Virus record (IMG/VR): IMGVR_UViG_3300044692_000144 | Location: 1 to 49,551 of that record | DNA length: 49,551 nucleotides | Reading direction: 5' to 3' (one strand) | DNA from: a virus | Shown: in pieces, positions 33,938-42,531 of the stretch | How positions within the stretch are numbered: the first letter of the stretch is position 1 | Layout of the letters: each line of letters starts with the position of its first letter | Made by a program: the position numbers and the translations under genes | Notes under the pieces: model-generated | Seen by the model: only the letters and a program-made list of their open reading frames with translations | Databases searched by the model: none | Told to the model about the DNA's origin: nothing

Positions 33938-34113
33938 CGCTGCGACCTTGCCCTCGGCAGGTGGATCCCGCATTTCGTGCAGAGCCGGATGCGCTCGCCC
34001 TGCGTCGTTTCCCGGAGCGCGGTGTAGGAGCGCGTGCCGCAGTGCTCGCAGGGCAGGTAGCCGATCGCGTTGACCGCGCTCGCGGCGCGGCGCTCGTCGC
34101 GGGTCAGGCTCAT
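33934..34113 (-). CDS. Small zinc-ribbon protein
   Basis: 59 residues with CEHC near 22 and CTKC near 45, a full zinc ribbon. ATGA overlap with the glycosyltransferase and the SANT-like gene. Confidence 0.7.
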   Translation of the reverse strand: MSLTRDERRAASAVNAIGYLPCEHCGTRSYTALRETTQGERIRLCTKCGIHLPRARSQR

Positions 34114-35537
34114 GCCGGCGCTCCGAGTTGCTCGAGCACGCCTTCGAGGAGGAAGCCGCACCGCGGCAGCGCCGCGCCGAGCTCGTCGACCTTCTCGTCG
34201 GGGATGAAGTCCTCGGGCTTGGAGCCGCCCGACACGTAGTGCTCGTCGTACTCGCCCTGGTCGAGGAGGGGATAGACCCGTTCGCGGATCTCGGTGCGCA
34301 GAGCGACGATCTCGGCGTGGTCCTGGGCGAAGTGGGGGACGGTCTCCTCGATCAGCCGCAGCGCCTTCAGCTGCTCGTCGTGGTTGACCAGCTGGCGCGC
34401 GCACTTCGCCCAGGTCTGGGCGGTCGCCTCGCGCTGTCCCTGGGCGATCCAGGCCTGTCGCTGCTGCTGGAGGCCCAGATGGTCGGGGACGATCGCCAGG
34501 ACCTCCTCGGCGACCGCGAGCGCCTCCTCGAGGCGGCCGAGCTGGCCGAGCGAGGAGGCCAGGACCAGGCGCGGCGTCACCGTGTAGTCCATCGGGTTGA
34601 CGATCAGCATCGTCTGCGGCTGGCCGCGGCGCAGGACCTCGCCGGCCCACTCGATTGCCTTCGCCCACTCGCCCTTCTCGTGGTAGGCCTCGGCCAGCGT
34701 CAGGTAGCTGTCGGGCCACTGCGGCATCAGCCGCATCGCCTCCATCGCGGTGTCGATTGCCTCGTCGTGGCGGCCCTGGTGGATCCGCACGACGCCGAGC
34801 TTGCGGTGGATCTGCGCGCGCTCCTCGTCCCAGCCGGTCTTCAGCGCCAGGTAGCGCTCGAAGTACTCGCCCGCCTGGTCGTGCTCGGCGCGGATCATCA
34901 GCTCCGTGCCGAGGTAGCCGACGACGCGGGGATCCTCGGGCGCCTCCTCCACCCACGCCTCGAGGATGCGGATGTTCCGCTCGTTGGAGTCGGTCGGGTC
35001 CGGCGGGTGGTTGTGGACCCACTCGGTGACGTCGGGGCTGACCATCTGCTGGCGGCCGCGCACCAGCTGGGACTCGTGGACCCGGCCGAGCCACTCGCCG
35101 GCGCCGCGGCGCACCAGGCGCTCGCGGACGAGGTAGCAGGCGCAGTTGCCGTTGGCGTCGCGGGCGTAGTCGTAGCCGAAGATGAAGCTCTGCAGGTCCG
35201 CCGGCGCGCCGGCGGCCAGGCCGCGCAGGTTCTCGGCGCCGCGGATGACGTCGTCGGCGTCGGCCCAGCAGGTCCAGTCGGTCTTCAGGAACGAGTCGGC
35301 GTAGGTGCGGGCGGCTGCGAAGTCGTCGATCCACTCGAAGGCCTGCGCCCGATAGGTGAAGTCGGGGTGGCGCTTGTGCTCCTTCCGCGCCCAGTTGCGA
35401 AAGACGGCGACGGTCCGGTCCTCGCTGCCGGTGTCGACGAGCACCACCTGGTCGAAGGCGCCCTCGATCGAGGCGAGCAGCTGCGGCAGCGTCTCTTCCT
35501 CGTCCCGGACGATCAGCGCGAGGCCGACGGTGCTCAC
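34110..35537 (-). CDS. Glycosyltransferase family 2 with TPR region
   Basis: 475 residues. The N-terminal half is a GT2 catalytic domain (LALIVRDEEETLPQLLASI at the start, the DxD-like ADADD near residue 93, FDQVVLVDTGSEDRTV). The C-terminal half has tetratricopeptide repeats. It is coupled by GTGA to the gene before. A virion glycan or host-surface role is inferred from the structural position. Confidence 0.85.
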   Translation of the reverse strand: MSTVGLALIVRDEEETLPQLLASIEGAFDQVVLVDTGSEDRTVAVFRNWARKEHKRHPDFTYRAQAFEWIDDFAAARTYADSFLKTDWTCWADADDVIRGAENLRGLAAGAPADLQSFIFGYDYARDANGNCACYLVRERLVRRGAGEWLGRVHESQLVRGRQQMVSPDVTEWVHNHPPDPTDSNERNIRILEAWVEEAPEDPRVVGYLGTELMIRAEHDQAGEYFERYLALKTGWDEERAQIHRKLGVVRIHQGRHDEAIDTAMEAMRLMPQWPDSYLTLAEAYHEKGEWAKAIEWAGEVLRRGQPQTMLIVNPMDYTVTPRLVLASSLGQLGRLEEALAVAEEVLAIVPDHLGLQQQRQAWIAQGQREATAQTWAKCARQLVNHDEQLKALRLIEETVPHFAQDHAEIVALRTEIRERVYPLLDQGEYDEHYVSGGSKPEDFIPDEKVDELGAALPRCGFLLEGVLEQLGAPA

Positions 35538-35776
35538 CCGCCACCTTCTTCTTCCGCCGGCGCCTCGATCGGCACCCAGGCCTGCGCGGTATGCGCGCGG
35601 ACGAGCGTGACCACGACTTCGTCACCGCCGTCCAGCAGCTGCTCGGCCAGCTCGGGGGTGATGGTCTCGTTCAGCGCGTCGACCTGCGCCTGCGACGGCG
35701 CAGGCTGCTCACTGGCGCCGGGAAAACCGCGGGGCACGATCGTCACCGCGAAGCGCGGCTGGACCATGTCGGCCAT
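35534..35776 (-). CDS. Hypothetical small protein
   Basis: 80 residues; ATG at 35776 in a TGATG overlap, with an alternative ATG at 35785. Acidic Pro/Glu tail. Unknown. Confidence 0.5.
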   Translation of the reverse strand: MADMVQPRFAVTIVPRGFPGASEQPAPSQAQVDALNETITPELAEQLLDGGDEVVVTLVRAHTAQAWVPIEAPAEEEGGG

Positions 35777-36033
35777 CAGCGCCATTCCCCCCGCTTGCGC
35801 TGGCGGGCCCGTCGCTTCCGGCGGCTGGCCGCTTCTTTGTCGAGCGCCTTCTGGCGGGGGCGCGACTGGTCGAGGACCTGCGCGAAGAGCGCGCCGAAGA
35901 GGTGCTGGCCGCGGGCGACCTTCCGCTCCATACGCTCGGCGGCCGCAGCGCGATCGCCGCGGCGCAGCCGCCGACGTCGCCGCGCCTGACGCCGCTCGCG
36001 CCGACGGTGGATCTCGGCCGGCGAGGCCTTCAC
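35776..36033 (-). CDS. Highly basic small protein
   Basis: 85 residues with dense Arg/Lys runs (HRRRERRQARRRRRLRRG; ASRRKRRARQRKRGE) and a hydrophobic centre (HLFGALFAQVL). It may bind DNA in the capsid or act as a scaffold. The GTG start overlaps the upstream stop. Confidence 0.5.
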   Translation of the reverse strand: MKASPAEIHRRRERRQARRRRRLRRGDRAAAAERMERKVARGQHLFGALFAQVLDQSRPRQKALDKEAASRRKRRARQRKRGEWR

Positions 36034-36245
36034 ACCGCCACCAGTTCGTCGGCGTGGCACTGGACGATCGGGCGCACCTCGTCGAACTTGACGCGGTAGA
36101 GATCGGTTCCGTCGAGCTGCTCGACGACGTAGCCGATCAGGGCCTTGCCGACGGGCGCCGACTCGAGGATCGCGCCGGCGGGCGAGTGGTCGGGGTGGCA
36201 GAACCACCGCACCTCCAGGCCCGCGGGGAAGCTGGCCGCGCTCAC
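36030..36245 (-). CDS. Hypothetical small beta-rich protein
   Basis: 71 residues (GLEVRWFCHPDHSPAGAILE...LIGYVVEQLDGTDLYRV). Between the basic protein and the HTH gene; unknown. Confidence 0.5.
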   Translation of the reverse strand: MSAASFPAGLEVRWFCHPDHSPAGAILESAPVGKALIGYVVEQLDGTDLYRVKFDEVRPIVQCHADELVAV

Positions 36246-36463
36246 GTCGCCCAGAGCTCCTCGACCGGCGAGCCGAGTACCGCGGCGATGCGCCCCTGTA
36301 CCGCCGGCGGCGGAACGAGGCCGTGCTCGATCATCGACAGGTAGCTGGTCGAGATCTCCGCCGCCGCGGCGACGTCGACCAGGCGGTGGTCCTTTGCGCG
36401 GGCGAGGCGAGCGGCCTTCACGGGGTGGTCGGCGGCCTGATTGCGAAGTTCAGAACTTCCCAT
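36242..36463 (-). CDS. XRE-type helix-turn-helix protein
   Basis: 73 residues. The HTH is VDVAAAAEISTSYLSMIEHGLVPP with trailing IAAVLGSPVEEL. It starts right after site S9, so it is a head-region regulator placed at a fresh start. Confidence 0.7.
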   Translation of the reverse strand: MGSSELRNQAADHPVKAARLARAKDHRLVDVAAAAEISTSYLSMIEHGLVPPPAVQGRIAAVLGSPVEELWAT

Positions 36464-36480
36464 CGCCCGCGACTATCGGA
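36464..36480 (-). promoter_or_regulatory. Start-associated site S9
   Basis: TCCGATAGTCGCGGGCG is followed at once by ATG at 36463. TTTCTGAAACGCG lies directly upstream, near 36481-36493. Confidence 0.65.
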
Positions 36481-36497
36481 CGCGTTTCAGAAACGGA

Positions 36498-36752
36498 TCA
36501 GGCTTCGTTCTCGGGGACCTCGCCGGCCGCGTCCTCGGCGGTTGACGCTGGTCCCTCCAGCGCTTCCGCGAGCGCATCGCGGTCCGACTCGGCGGCCGCG
36601 GCGGCCTCTTCGGCCGCTTCTACGCCTTCCCGGGCGTGCTCAGCGGTCTCGTAGGCCTCGCTGGAGGCCAGGATCTCGCCGTTGGCGGCGATCAGGTGCC
36701 AGTAGTGCTGCCCGTCGGCGCCTTCGAAAACCTCGTAGCGAGGCTTCGTCAC
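36498..36752 (-). CDS. DUF1508 (YegP-like) domain protein
   Basis: 84 residues. The first 45 match DUF1508 (RYEVFEGADGQHYWHLIAANGEILASSEAYET). A long acidic Ala/Glu tail follows. Unknown role in virion assembly. Confidence 0.65.
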   Translation of the reverse strand: MTKPRYEVFEGADGQHYWHLIAANGEILASSEAYETAEHAREGVEAAEEAAAAAESDRDALAEALEGPASTAEDAAGEVPENEA

Positions 36753-36759
36753 GATCGCC

Positions 36760-37179
36760 TCAGGAGGCTGCGAGAGCGGCGTCGGCGTCGGTGAGCGTCT
36801 TCACCAGGTCCGCCTTGACGACGTCGCCGTCCTTGCCGGTTCCGGTGACCTCGAGCGCGGCCTTGCGGGCCTCGATCACCTGCTCGAGCTGCTCGACCTT
36901 GAGCTTGTCATAGTCGAAGGGCGCGGGCGGGGTGTAGTCGTCGCGCGCCTCCAGCTCGGCGACCAGGTCCTCGGTGGAGACGTCGCCGATCGACGGCGCG
37001 GTCGCGGCGGGATCCGCGCCGGCCGGCGCGGCCGCGGGCGACTCGGTCGTCGAGACGCGCTTTTCCTCGAGCAGCTGCTGTTCGGCCGCGGAGTCGAGCG
37101 CGATCACGTCGCCACGGACATAGGAGCGTCCGGCGTAGACGAGGCCGTCGTCGATCACGTAGAGGGTCTTGCGGCTCAT
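36760..37179 (-). CDS. Head-associated protein, unknown
   Basis: 139 residues. The first 40 are beta-rich (KTLYVIDDGLVYAGRSYVRGDVIAL). A Pro/Ala middle and a SAP-like end (VKADLVKTLTDADAALAA) follow. Directly after the major capsid gene with TGA/ATG overlap. Confidence 0.55.
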   Translation of the reverse strand: MSRKTLYVIDDGLVYAGRSYVRGDVIALDSAAEQQLLEEKRVSTTESPAAAPAGADPAATAPSIGDVSTEDLVAELEARDDYTPPAPFDYDKLKVEQLEQVIEARKAALEVTGTGKDGDVVKADLVKTLTDADAALAAS

Positions 37180-38204
37180 GCGAGCACGTCTTCCAGGACG
37201 TAGGCGACGTCGGGAGCGGTGACTTTCTCCTGCTTCTTCTCCCAGGCGCGGACGTAGTCGACCGGCGGATCGGCGGTCGCCCACTTGTCGATGACGAAGG
37301 CGCCGCCGCCTTCCGACGTCGAGCGGGCGGTGCGGCTCTCGCTGGTCGCCGCGACCTGGCCCTCGAGGCTGTAGATGGTCGACGGTTCGTCGAGATCGTC
37401 GCCGCCGCGCTTGATGAAGCGCACGGTGTCGTCCCAGACCGATTTGAGCGCCAGCGGCGAGCCTTTGCGGGCCGTGTTGTACATCGTCCCGTCGGCGATG
37501 ACGACGTTCAGGCCGAAGAGGTTCTTGGGCAGGATCGCCTCGCCGCGCGAGATGATCATGTTGCCGTCGACGGTGTACTTGATGATTTCGCGGATCGCCG
37601 GGTCGAGGGAGATCGCGTAGGCGACGTCCCAGTCGATGACCATCGTGTCGACGTGCTGCCCGGTCGCGTCGTGGACGGCTTTCCGGGCGGCTTTCACGTC
37701 GAGCTCGATCGTGGCTTCTTTTTCGCCCCACTTGTGGACCACGCCGCCGCCGAGGGTCAGCTGGCCGCCCGCGGTGGTCTTGCGCAGGGCGGCCGCCAGG
37801 CGGCGCTCGCGGCGCAGGGTCATGCGGCGGATCAGGCCTTTGACTTTCGTTTCTTCGAAGCGCAGCTCGTCGGCGGCCTGCGAGCGCTCTTCCGGCGTGA
37901 TCGAGACCTTGAGGCGGTAGTTCCGCAGCAGGTAGTCCCGCATTTCGACACCGAAGTCGATCTCGGGCGTCTCGGCGCGATCGTCGACCTCGGACTCGAC
38001 GTCGTCGCGGAGCAGGTCCTCGAGCTTCCAGACCGGGTACTGGCCCGAGTTCTTGGCGATGCCGCCGGGCAGTTTGGCGACGATCTGGTCGTAGACGAAG
38101 CCCTGCGGGAAGTAGCGGATCCCGAGGTTGGTCAGGATCGGGTCGATTACCTGCAGCCCGTTGGGGTCGCGAGGCTGGATATCGGCTGCACCGAAGCGCG
38201 TCAT
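37176..38204 (-). CDS. Major capsid protein
   Basis: 342 residues in the style of phage E-like major capsid proteins (VWKLEDLLRDDVESEVDDRAETPEIDFG; VHDATGQHVDTMVIDWDVAYAISLDP; NVVIADGTMYNTARKGS). It lies after the scaffold and cement genes in canonical order, and its start overlaps the cement stop. Confidence 0.85.
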   Translation of the reverse strand: MTRFGAADIQPRDPNGLQVIDPILTNLGIRYFPQGFVYDQIVAKLPGGIAKNSGQYPVWKLEDLLRDDVESEVDDRAETPEIDFGVEMRDYLLRNYRLKVSITPEERSQAADELRFEETKVKGLIRRMTLRRERRLAAALRKTTAGGQLTLGGGVVHKWGEKEATIELDVKAARKAVHDATGQHVDTMVIDWDVAYAISLDPAIREIIKYTVDGNMIISRGEAILPKNLFGLNVVIADGTMYNTARKGSPLALKSVWDDTVRFIKRGGDDLDEPSTIYSLEGQVAATSESRTARSTSEGGGAFVIDKWATADPPVDYVRAWEKKQEKVTAPDVAYVLEDVLA

Positions 38205-38608
38205 CAGGCCAGGCCTCCCAGCACCCGCGGGCGCACGTAGAGGGCGAAGTACTCGCCGGGGTTGGCCGGCGTCATGGTCACGCCGACCGAGGCCCGCAGG
38301 ACGCCGGAGGCGCCGGCGACCGGGGCGAAGCCGTTGCTCGGCACCTGGAAGGCGACCTCGGCACCCTGGCCGACCGAGGCGGCCGCGAGGGCCTCCACGA
38401 CGGCGCCGTGCTCGTAGACGGTGACCGGGTCACCGGCCGAGGCCGCGCCGACGCGGGTGTCGATCATGCCGACGGCGACGATGTTGTTCGAGGCGACCGG
38501 GATGACGCCGCGCTCGACGCCGCCGCCGAAGACGACGGGGACGCCGGGGTTGATCGCGGAGCCGGCGATCGCCGGGAAGCCTTTGTAGCGGTCGAGCGTG
38601 CCGGACAT
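38204..38608 (-). CDS. Capsid cement/decoration protein (DUF2190-like)
   Basis: 134 residues, beta-rich (PAIAGSAINPGVPVVFGGGVERGVIPVA; VTVYEHGAVVEALAAASVGQGAEVAF). Typical of DUF2190 capsid cement proteins; it is between scaffold and major capsid genes. Confidence 0.75.
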   Translation of the reverse strand: MSGTLDRYKGFPAIAGSAINPGVPVVFGGGVERGVIPVASNNIVAVGMIDTRVGAASAGDPVTVYEHGAVVEALAAASVGQGAEVAFQVPSNGFAPVAGASGVLRASVGVTMTPANPGEYFALYVRPRVLGGLA

Positions 38609-39216
38609 CAGCTCTTCTCCTCGGCGCGCACCTTGCGGAGCGCCTCCTCGTAGGAGCAGTCGTCCTTCGCCATCCGCGCCTCCACCTTCTCGTTGAGCTC
38701 GAAGCGCTCCTGGTCGACGTTGTCGGGCGCGTCGGCCGCCGGGCCCTCGCCGGAGCCGCGGGGCTTGGCGTTGGCGACCTTCGGCAGGGCGTCCAGCCGT
38801 TTGATCGTCTGTTCGGGCGCCAGGTCGTAGAGCTCCTGCCACTCGGTGCGGGTCTCGTCTTTCGCGTCGACCCGGAGCTCCTCGAGCGCCTTGTCGAAGG
38901 CGCGGTCGAACTTGTCCTGCTTCAGCTCGGCGGCCGCGGCCTTGCCGGCGGCGGCGTTCGCTTTCGTCTCCGTCCACTCGGAGGCGTCGACGACGACTTT
39001 GCCCTCGGCCTTCGCTTTGTCCTCGAGCGAGACCTCGGTGTCGTCGGCGCCGAGCTTCTCGATCGCGGCGACCATGTCATCCGCGGAGGCGTCCTCTTTC
39101 AGATCGAGCGCCTTCAGCAGCTTGGAGTTGTCGAGCTTCGAGGAGAGCGCCTCGACGATCTGGTCGTCAGTCGCCTCGGCGTCGAGGCCCAGCAGCTTGA
39201 TCAGTTTCTCCTTCAT
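38608..39216 (-). CDS. Scaffold-like capsid assembly protein
   Basis: 202 residues, acidic and helical (DNSKLLKALDLKEDASADDMVAAIEK; KFDRAFDKALEELRVDAKDE). The length, charge and place just before the cement gene fit a scaffold in the Mu-like style. It starts right after site S10. No protease motif is visible. Confidence 0.65.
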   Translation of the reverse strand: MKEKLIKLLGLDAEATDDQIVEALSSKLDNSKLLKALDLKEDASADDMVAAIEKLGADDTEVSLEDKAKAEGKVVVDASEWTETKANAAAGKAAAAELKQDKFDRAFDKALEELRVDAKDETRTEWQELYDLAPEQTIKRLDALPKVANAKPRGSGEGPAADAPDNVDQERFELNEKVEARMAKDDCSYEEALRKVRAEEKS

Positions 39217-39235
39217 GCAGCCGCGACTATCGGAC
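39217..39235 (-). promoter_or_regulatory. Start-associated site S10 (scaffold)
   Basis: GTCCGATAGTCGCGGCTGC is followed at once by ATG at 39216. The opposite-strand gene starts 23 bp away. Confidence 0.6.
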
Positions 39236-39258
39236 GGTCGTGCGGCTACGCTGTCGCC

Positions 39259-39465
39259 ATGGACAGCGAGCAGATCAAGAGCAAGCTGAAGGCGATCCCG
39301 ACCGGGTCGAAAGTGCGCCTCGAGTTGGAGGACGGCGCCGAGGTGGCCGGCCTGTTCAACGGCATCGGCGATGACGACCTGGTCCACGTCGCAGGCAACG
39401 ACGACGTCGGCGTCGGCAAGGTCAAGATGGTCCGGATCGACGTCGCCAGCGACGGCGTCGAGTAA
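39259..39465 (+). CDS. Small Sm-like/barrel protein on the opposite strand
   Basis: 68 residues on the plus strand inside the head operon (SKVRLELEDGAEVAGLFNGIGDDDLVHV...VKMVRIDV). The pattern looks like a small Sm-type barrel. The antisense frame is low-complexity, so this frame is preferred. No Shine-Dalgarno; TACGCT lies 7 nt before ATG, so a leaderless transcript is possible. A hairpin follows. Confidence 0.6.
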   Translation: MDSEQIKSKLKAIPTGSKVRLELEDGAEVAGLFNGIGDDDLVHVAGNDDVGVGKVKMVRIDVASDGVE

Positions 39466-39553
39466 CGAACTGCCACGGGGTCGCCGGGTGGCGAGTATCC
39501 CCGCCGGATCGGGCTGAGCCCGACGCAAGCACAGACTGTTCCGGCGAACCGGT

Positions 39554-39583
39554 CGACGAGGCGCCCTTCGGGGCGCTTCGTCG
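39554..39583. terminator. UUCG-loop hairpin between convergent genes
   Basis: CGACGAG-GCGCCC (39554-39566) pairs with GGGCGC-TTCGTCG around a TTCG loop, with one G-U pair. It sits after the plus-strand gene and right at the end of the portal gene, so it can end both. No T tract. Confidence 0.7.
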
Positions 39584-39584
39584 T

Positions 39585-42491
39585 TCAGCGCAGACCGCGG
39601 GTGGCAAGGAACCGGTCGAAGGCCTCGGCGATCGGCTGGAAGTCGGCGTCGGACCAGTAGATGTTCGGCTCGGCTTCCAGCCGGGCGACGATCTTCGCCT
39701 TCAGCACTTCGTTGCCGGAGCGCAGCGCGATGTACTGCTCGTAGCTGCGGGCGAGCAGCTCGCGGATTTCCCGCTGGTAGTCGGAGCCTTCGGCTACGAG
39801 GCCGCGGTAGGCGGCGCTGTTGGTGACCGCTTCGCGCCACTCGATCATCGCCGGCGTCGACGAGAAGAGGTCGCGGCCGCCGCTGTTGGCGATCGCCGCC
39901 ACCGGCGTCCCGTCGCCGAAGCCATGCCCGTCGAGCGAGTGGCCGACCTCATGGACCGCGGAGGTGAGCGGCGGCTTGCGCCGTAGCGCCTGCGCCGAGA
40001 GGGCGATTTCCTCGTCGTGCCAGTTGCCTTCGAGGTCGATCGAGCCATTCCAGTAGCCGAGCCGTTTGCCTTTCCCGCTGTCCAGGGTCGGCTTGATCTT
40101 GATCGGCACGCGCCCGACCGACTTCGGGATCCGGTGGACCTGGTCGATCGCCGCCAGCTGGTCGGCGACCAGCGCCTTCATCTGCGCCGTGCCGCCTTCG
40201 ACGTCGAAGTGGTCGGCCGCCAGGCCGCCCGGGCCTTCAGGCGGTGACAGCGGCGGCTCGGGCGGAGGCGTGCCGCCGCCGTAGCCCGGCGCCTCGTCCT
40301 TCAGCTCGAAGAATTCCATGCACCTGCAGCGCCCGCCGCCCTGGCAGTCGGGGTTCGGCGGGATGTGGGAGAGCCGCACCGGGTCGTCGAGGCGGCGCAG
40401 GACGTCGTCGTCGTCGGCCGCGCAGGCGTCGCAGCGGCGGCTGTCGAGGATCGAGGTGTAGCGCGCGCCCTCGATCTCGTCCTTGGAGATCTCGGCCTGG
40501 TCGTTGCGGCCTTCGTTCAGCGCGCCGGCGGCGTGCAGCTGCGCCTCGCCGCGCAGCGCCGCGGCCGCCTCGGCTTCGCCCGCCTTCTGGGCCCGGGCGC
40601 GATCGCCGGGCTTCCCGATCACGGCGTGGCTGACCTTCTGCCAGATACGCGAGGCGATCGACTGCGCCGAGAGCTTGGCCCGTTCGCGCAGTCGTCTCGC
40701 CGCCTGCGATTCGACGTCGGCCGCCGCGACCGCGGCGTCGCCGGCGCCGGGGCGCTGGGCGTTCAGCTCGTCGACCACGGTCGAGCGGCCGGTGCGGTAG
40801 AGCCGCGCCATCTCGTTGTAGAGGGCGGAGGCCAGCTGGTCGTCGGCCTTCGGCGTCAGCGTCTTCCCCGCGAGCGCCGCGTCGGCCATCTCGGAGGCGA
40901 GTCGGCGGGCGTGCTCTCCGCCGGCGGATTCGAAGCGGCCGCGGGCGGAGTCGATCGCCGTCTCGATCTCGTCGAGCGACATCAGCTCCTCCCACCAGCG
41001 CATCTGGCGGCGTTCGCCTGCGTCCTCGGCTTTCGGTTTCGGTTCTGCCGGTTTGCCCGGCGCCGGCGCCGGCCGGGGCCGCGGATCGGCGGCAGCAGGC
41101 GCGGGCGGCGCCGGGTCTCCCGGCCGCGGCGCGGGGGCGGGTGGCGCTTCGGCCGCCTTCTTCTGCAGTTCGCGCGCCTCTTCGGCCTGCTTCTTCCGTT
41201 CCTCGCGCTCCTCGGCGTCGGCCGGTGGCAGGTCGCCCCGCTGGCGGAGGAAGTCCTCCAGCTCGTCGTCGGGGTGGATCACTTCTTTTTCCACCAGTTT
41301 CGCGACGAATTCGCTGAGTTCGGCCAGCGACGTCGAGTCGACGGTCGACATCTTGACCTTCGGCGGTCGGTCGCCGTCGAAGTTCAGTTCGGCGAAGCGC
41401 TTGGCCAGGGGCTTGAGGGGTGATTCGACTTCGCCGGCGAGGGCCTCCGCGCTGGCGAGGAAGGGGTTTTCCTGCGAGTCGGCGGTTGCCCGGGCGCCGC
41501 TCGCGGCCTGACCCTGGCCGAGGCGCATGAAGTCCTCGATGAAGGCGCCGCTGATTTTGTCGCCCTGCATTTCGATCGACGGGCGGACGTCGACCGTCGC
41601 TTCGCCGGAGCCGATGCCGAGGATTTCGAAGCGCCAGCCCTGGCCCTCGAGCGTTTTGCGCAGGTCCTGCGCGTGCGGGCCCGGGGCGATGATGAACCCC
41701 TGCTCCGCGGCGCGGATCCCGCCGAGGATCCGTTCGACCTCGTCGATCTGCTCGACCGTCGCGTCCTTCGGCGGGTAGGCGATCGGGATCCCCATCGCGA
41801 GGCGCTCGTTCTTGATCACGTCGATCCGTTCGAGCTTGTCCTTCAGGAACCACGGCTTGTAGGCGGCGCGCAGCATCGAGCCGCCCTCCCAGTTGTCGCC
41901 CTCGGCGCCGATCCGGTAGTAGACGAGGTCCTCGAGCGGCAGATCGACGTAGCCCTGCGTCGGCAGGAACTGCACCAGCGTCTGCAGCTGGTTCATGTCG
42001 TCGGACTCGAAGCGCTGGATCGTCCGTGGCAACCGCAGTTCGAGCGAGCGCGGCGCGATCAGCGGTTTCCCTTCGAACTCGGTCGCCTCCCATACTCCCT
42101 CGAAGGGGGCGAAGCCGGAGCGCACCAGCACAGGCAGCGCTTCGGCCAGGTGGCCGCCGAAGTCCGGCGACATGAACTCGAAGAGCGCCCACTTGAAGGC
42201 CTCGGCCGCCTTCACGTCGTTCTCTTCGGCTTCCTCACCACCGAAGGGCTCGACCGACCACGTGCCGCCGGCGACCAGATTGACCACCATCCGCACCGCC
42301 CGCCGCACGTCCGGGTCGGTCCGGTACATCCGGTCGAAGATCCGCAGCCCGTAGGGGAAGCGGAGTTCGAAGTTCTCCTCTTCGAGTTCGAGGAAGCCGC
42401 CGTAGTGGTTGCGCCCGGAGCCGCCCCGCGGCTTGGTCGGAGGCGGCGCGGCGTCGGCGGCGCGGAGGCGGAGGCGATCGAGGAAGCCCAT
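39585..42491 (-). CDS. Portal-MuF-zincin fusion protein
   Basis: 968 residues. The first 450 match a Mu gp29-like portal (DUF935). Then a Pro/Ala-rich linker, a MuF head-morphogenesis domain at about 500-730 (Cys near 687, CDACAADDDD, and a CRC motif) and a C-terminal domain with HEVGH at 847-851, the HExxH zinc protease signature. Normally portal and MuF are separate genes. The fusion suggests the minor head protein and a metallopeptidase are delivered on the portal. It starts right after site S11. Confidence 0.85.
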   Translation of the reverse strand: MGFLDRLRLRAADAAPPPTKPRGGSGRNHYGGFLELEEENFELRFPYGLRIFDRMYRTDPDVRRAVRMVVNLVAGGTWSVEPFGGEEAEENDVKAAEAFKWALFEFMSPDFGGHLAEALPVLVRSGFAPFEGVWEATEFEGKPLIAPRSLELRLPRTIQRFESDDMNQLQTLVQFLPTQGYVDLPLEDLVYYRIGAEGDNWEGGSMLRAAYKPWFLKDKLERIDVIKNERLAMGIPIAYPPKDATVEQIDEVERILGGIRAAEQGFIIAPGPHAQDLRKTLEGQGWRFEILGIGSGEATVDVRPSIEMQGDKISGAFIEDFMRLGQGQAASGARATADSQENPFLASAEALAGEVESPLKPLAKRFAELNFDGDRPPKVKMSTVDSTSLAELSEFVAKLVEKEVIHPDDELEDFLRQRGDLPPADAEEREERKKQAEEARELQKKAAEAPPAPAPRPGDPAPPAPAAADPRPRPAPAPGKPAEPKPKAEDAGERRQMRWWEELMSLDEIETAIDSARGRFESAGGEHARRLASEMADAALAGKTLTPKADDQLASALYNEMARLYRTGRSTVVDELNAQRPGAGDAAVAAADVESQAARRLRERAKLSAQSIASRIWQKVSHAVIGKPGDRARAQKAGEAEAAAALRGEAQLHAAGALNEGRNDQAEISKDEIEGARYTSILDSRRCDACAADDDDVLRRLDDPVRLSHIPPNPDCQGGGRCRCMEFFELKDEAPGYGGGTPPPEPPLSPPEGPGGLAADHFDVEGGTAQMKALVADQLAAIDQVHRIPKSVGRVPIKIKPTLDSGKGKRLGYWNGSIDLEGNWHDEEIALSAQALRRKPPLTSAVHEVGHSLDGHGFGDGTPVAAIANSGGRDLFSSTPAMIEWREAVTNSAAYRGLVAEGSDYQREIRELLARSYEQYIALRSGNEVLKAKIVARLEAEPNIYWSDADFQPIAEAFDRFLATRGLR

Positions 42492-42508
42492 CGCCCGCGA
42501 CTATCGGG
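42492..42508 (-). promoter_or_regulatory. Start-associated site S11 (portal)
   Basis: CCCGATAGTCGCGGGCG is followed at once by ATG at 42491. TTCTGAAA lies about 11 bp upstream, near 42519-42526. Confidence 0.65.
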
Positions 42509-42531
42509 CGAGGGCGGATTTCAGAAGTCGG

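Noticed and set aside
39485-39500. GAGTATC stretch resembling the start-associated core
   Set aside because: It has GATACT in the minus sense but no start codon or gene after it; treated as a chance partial match.
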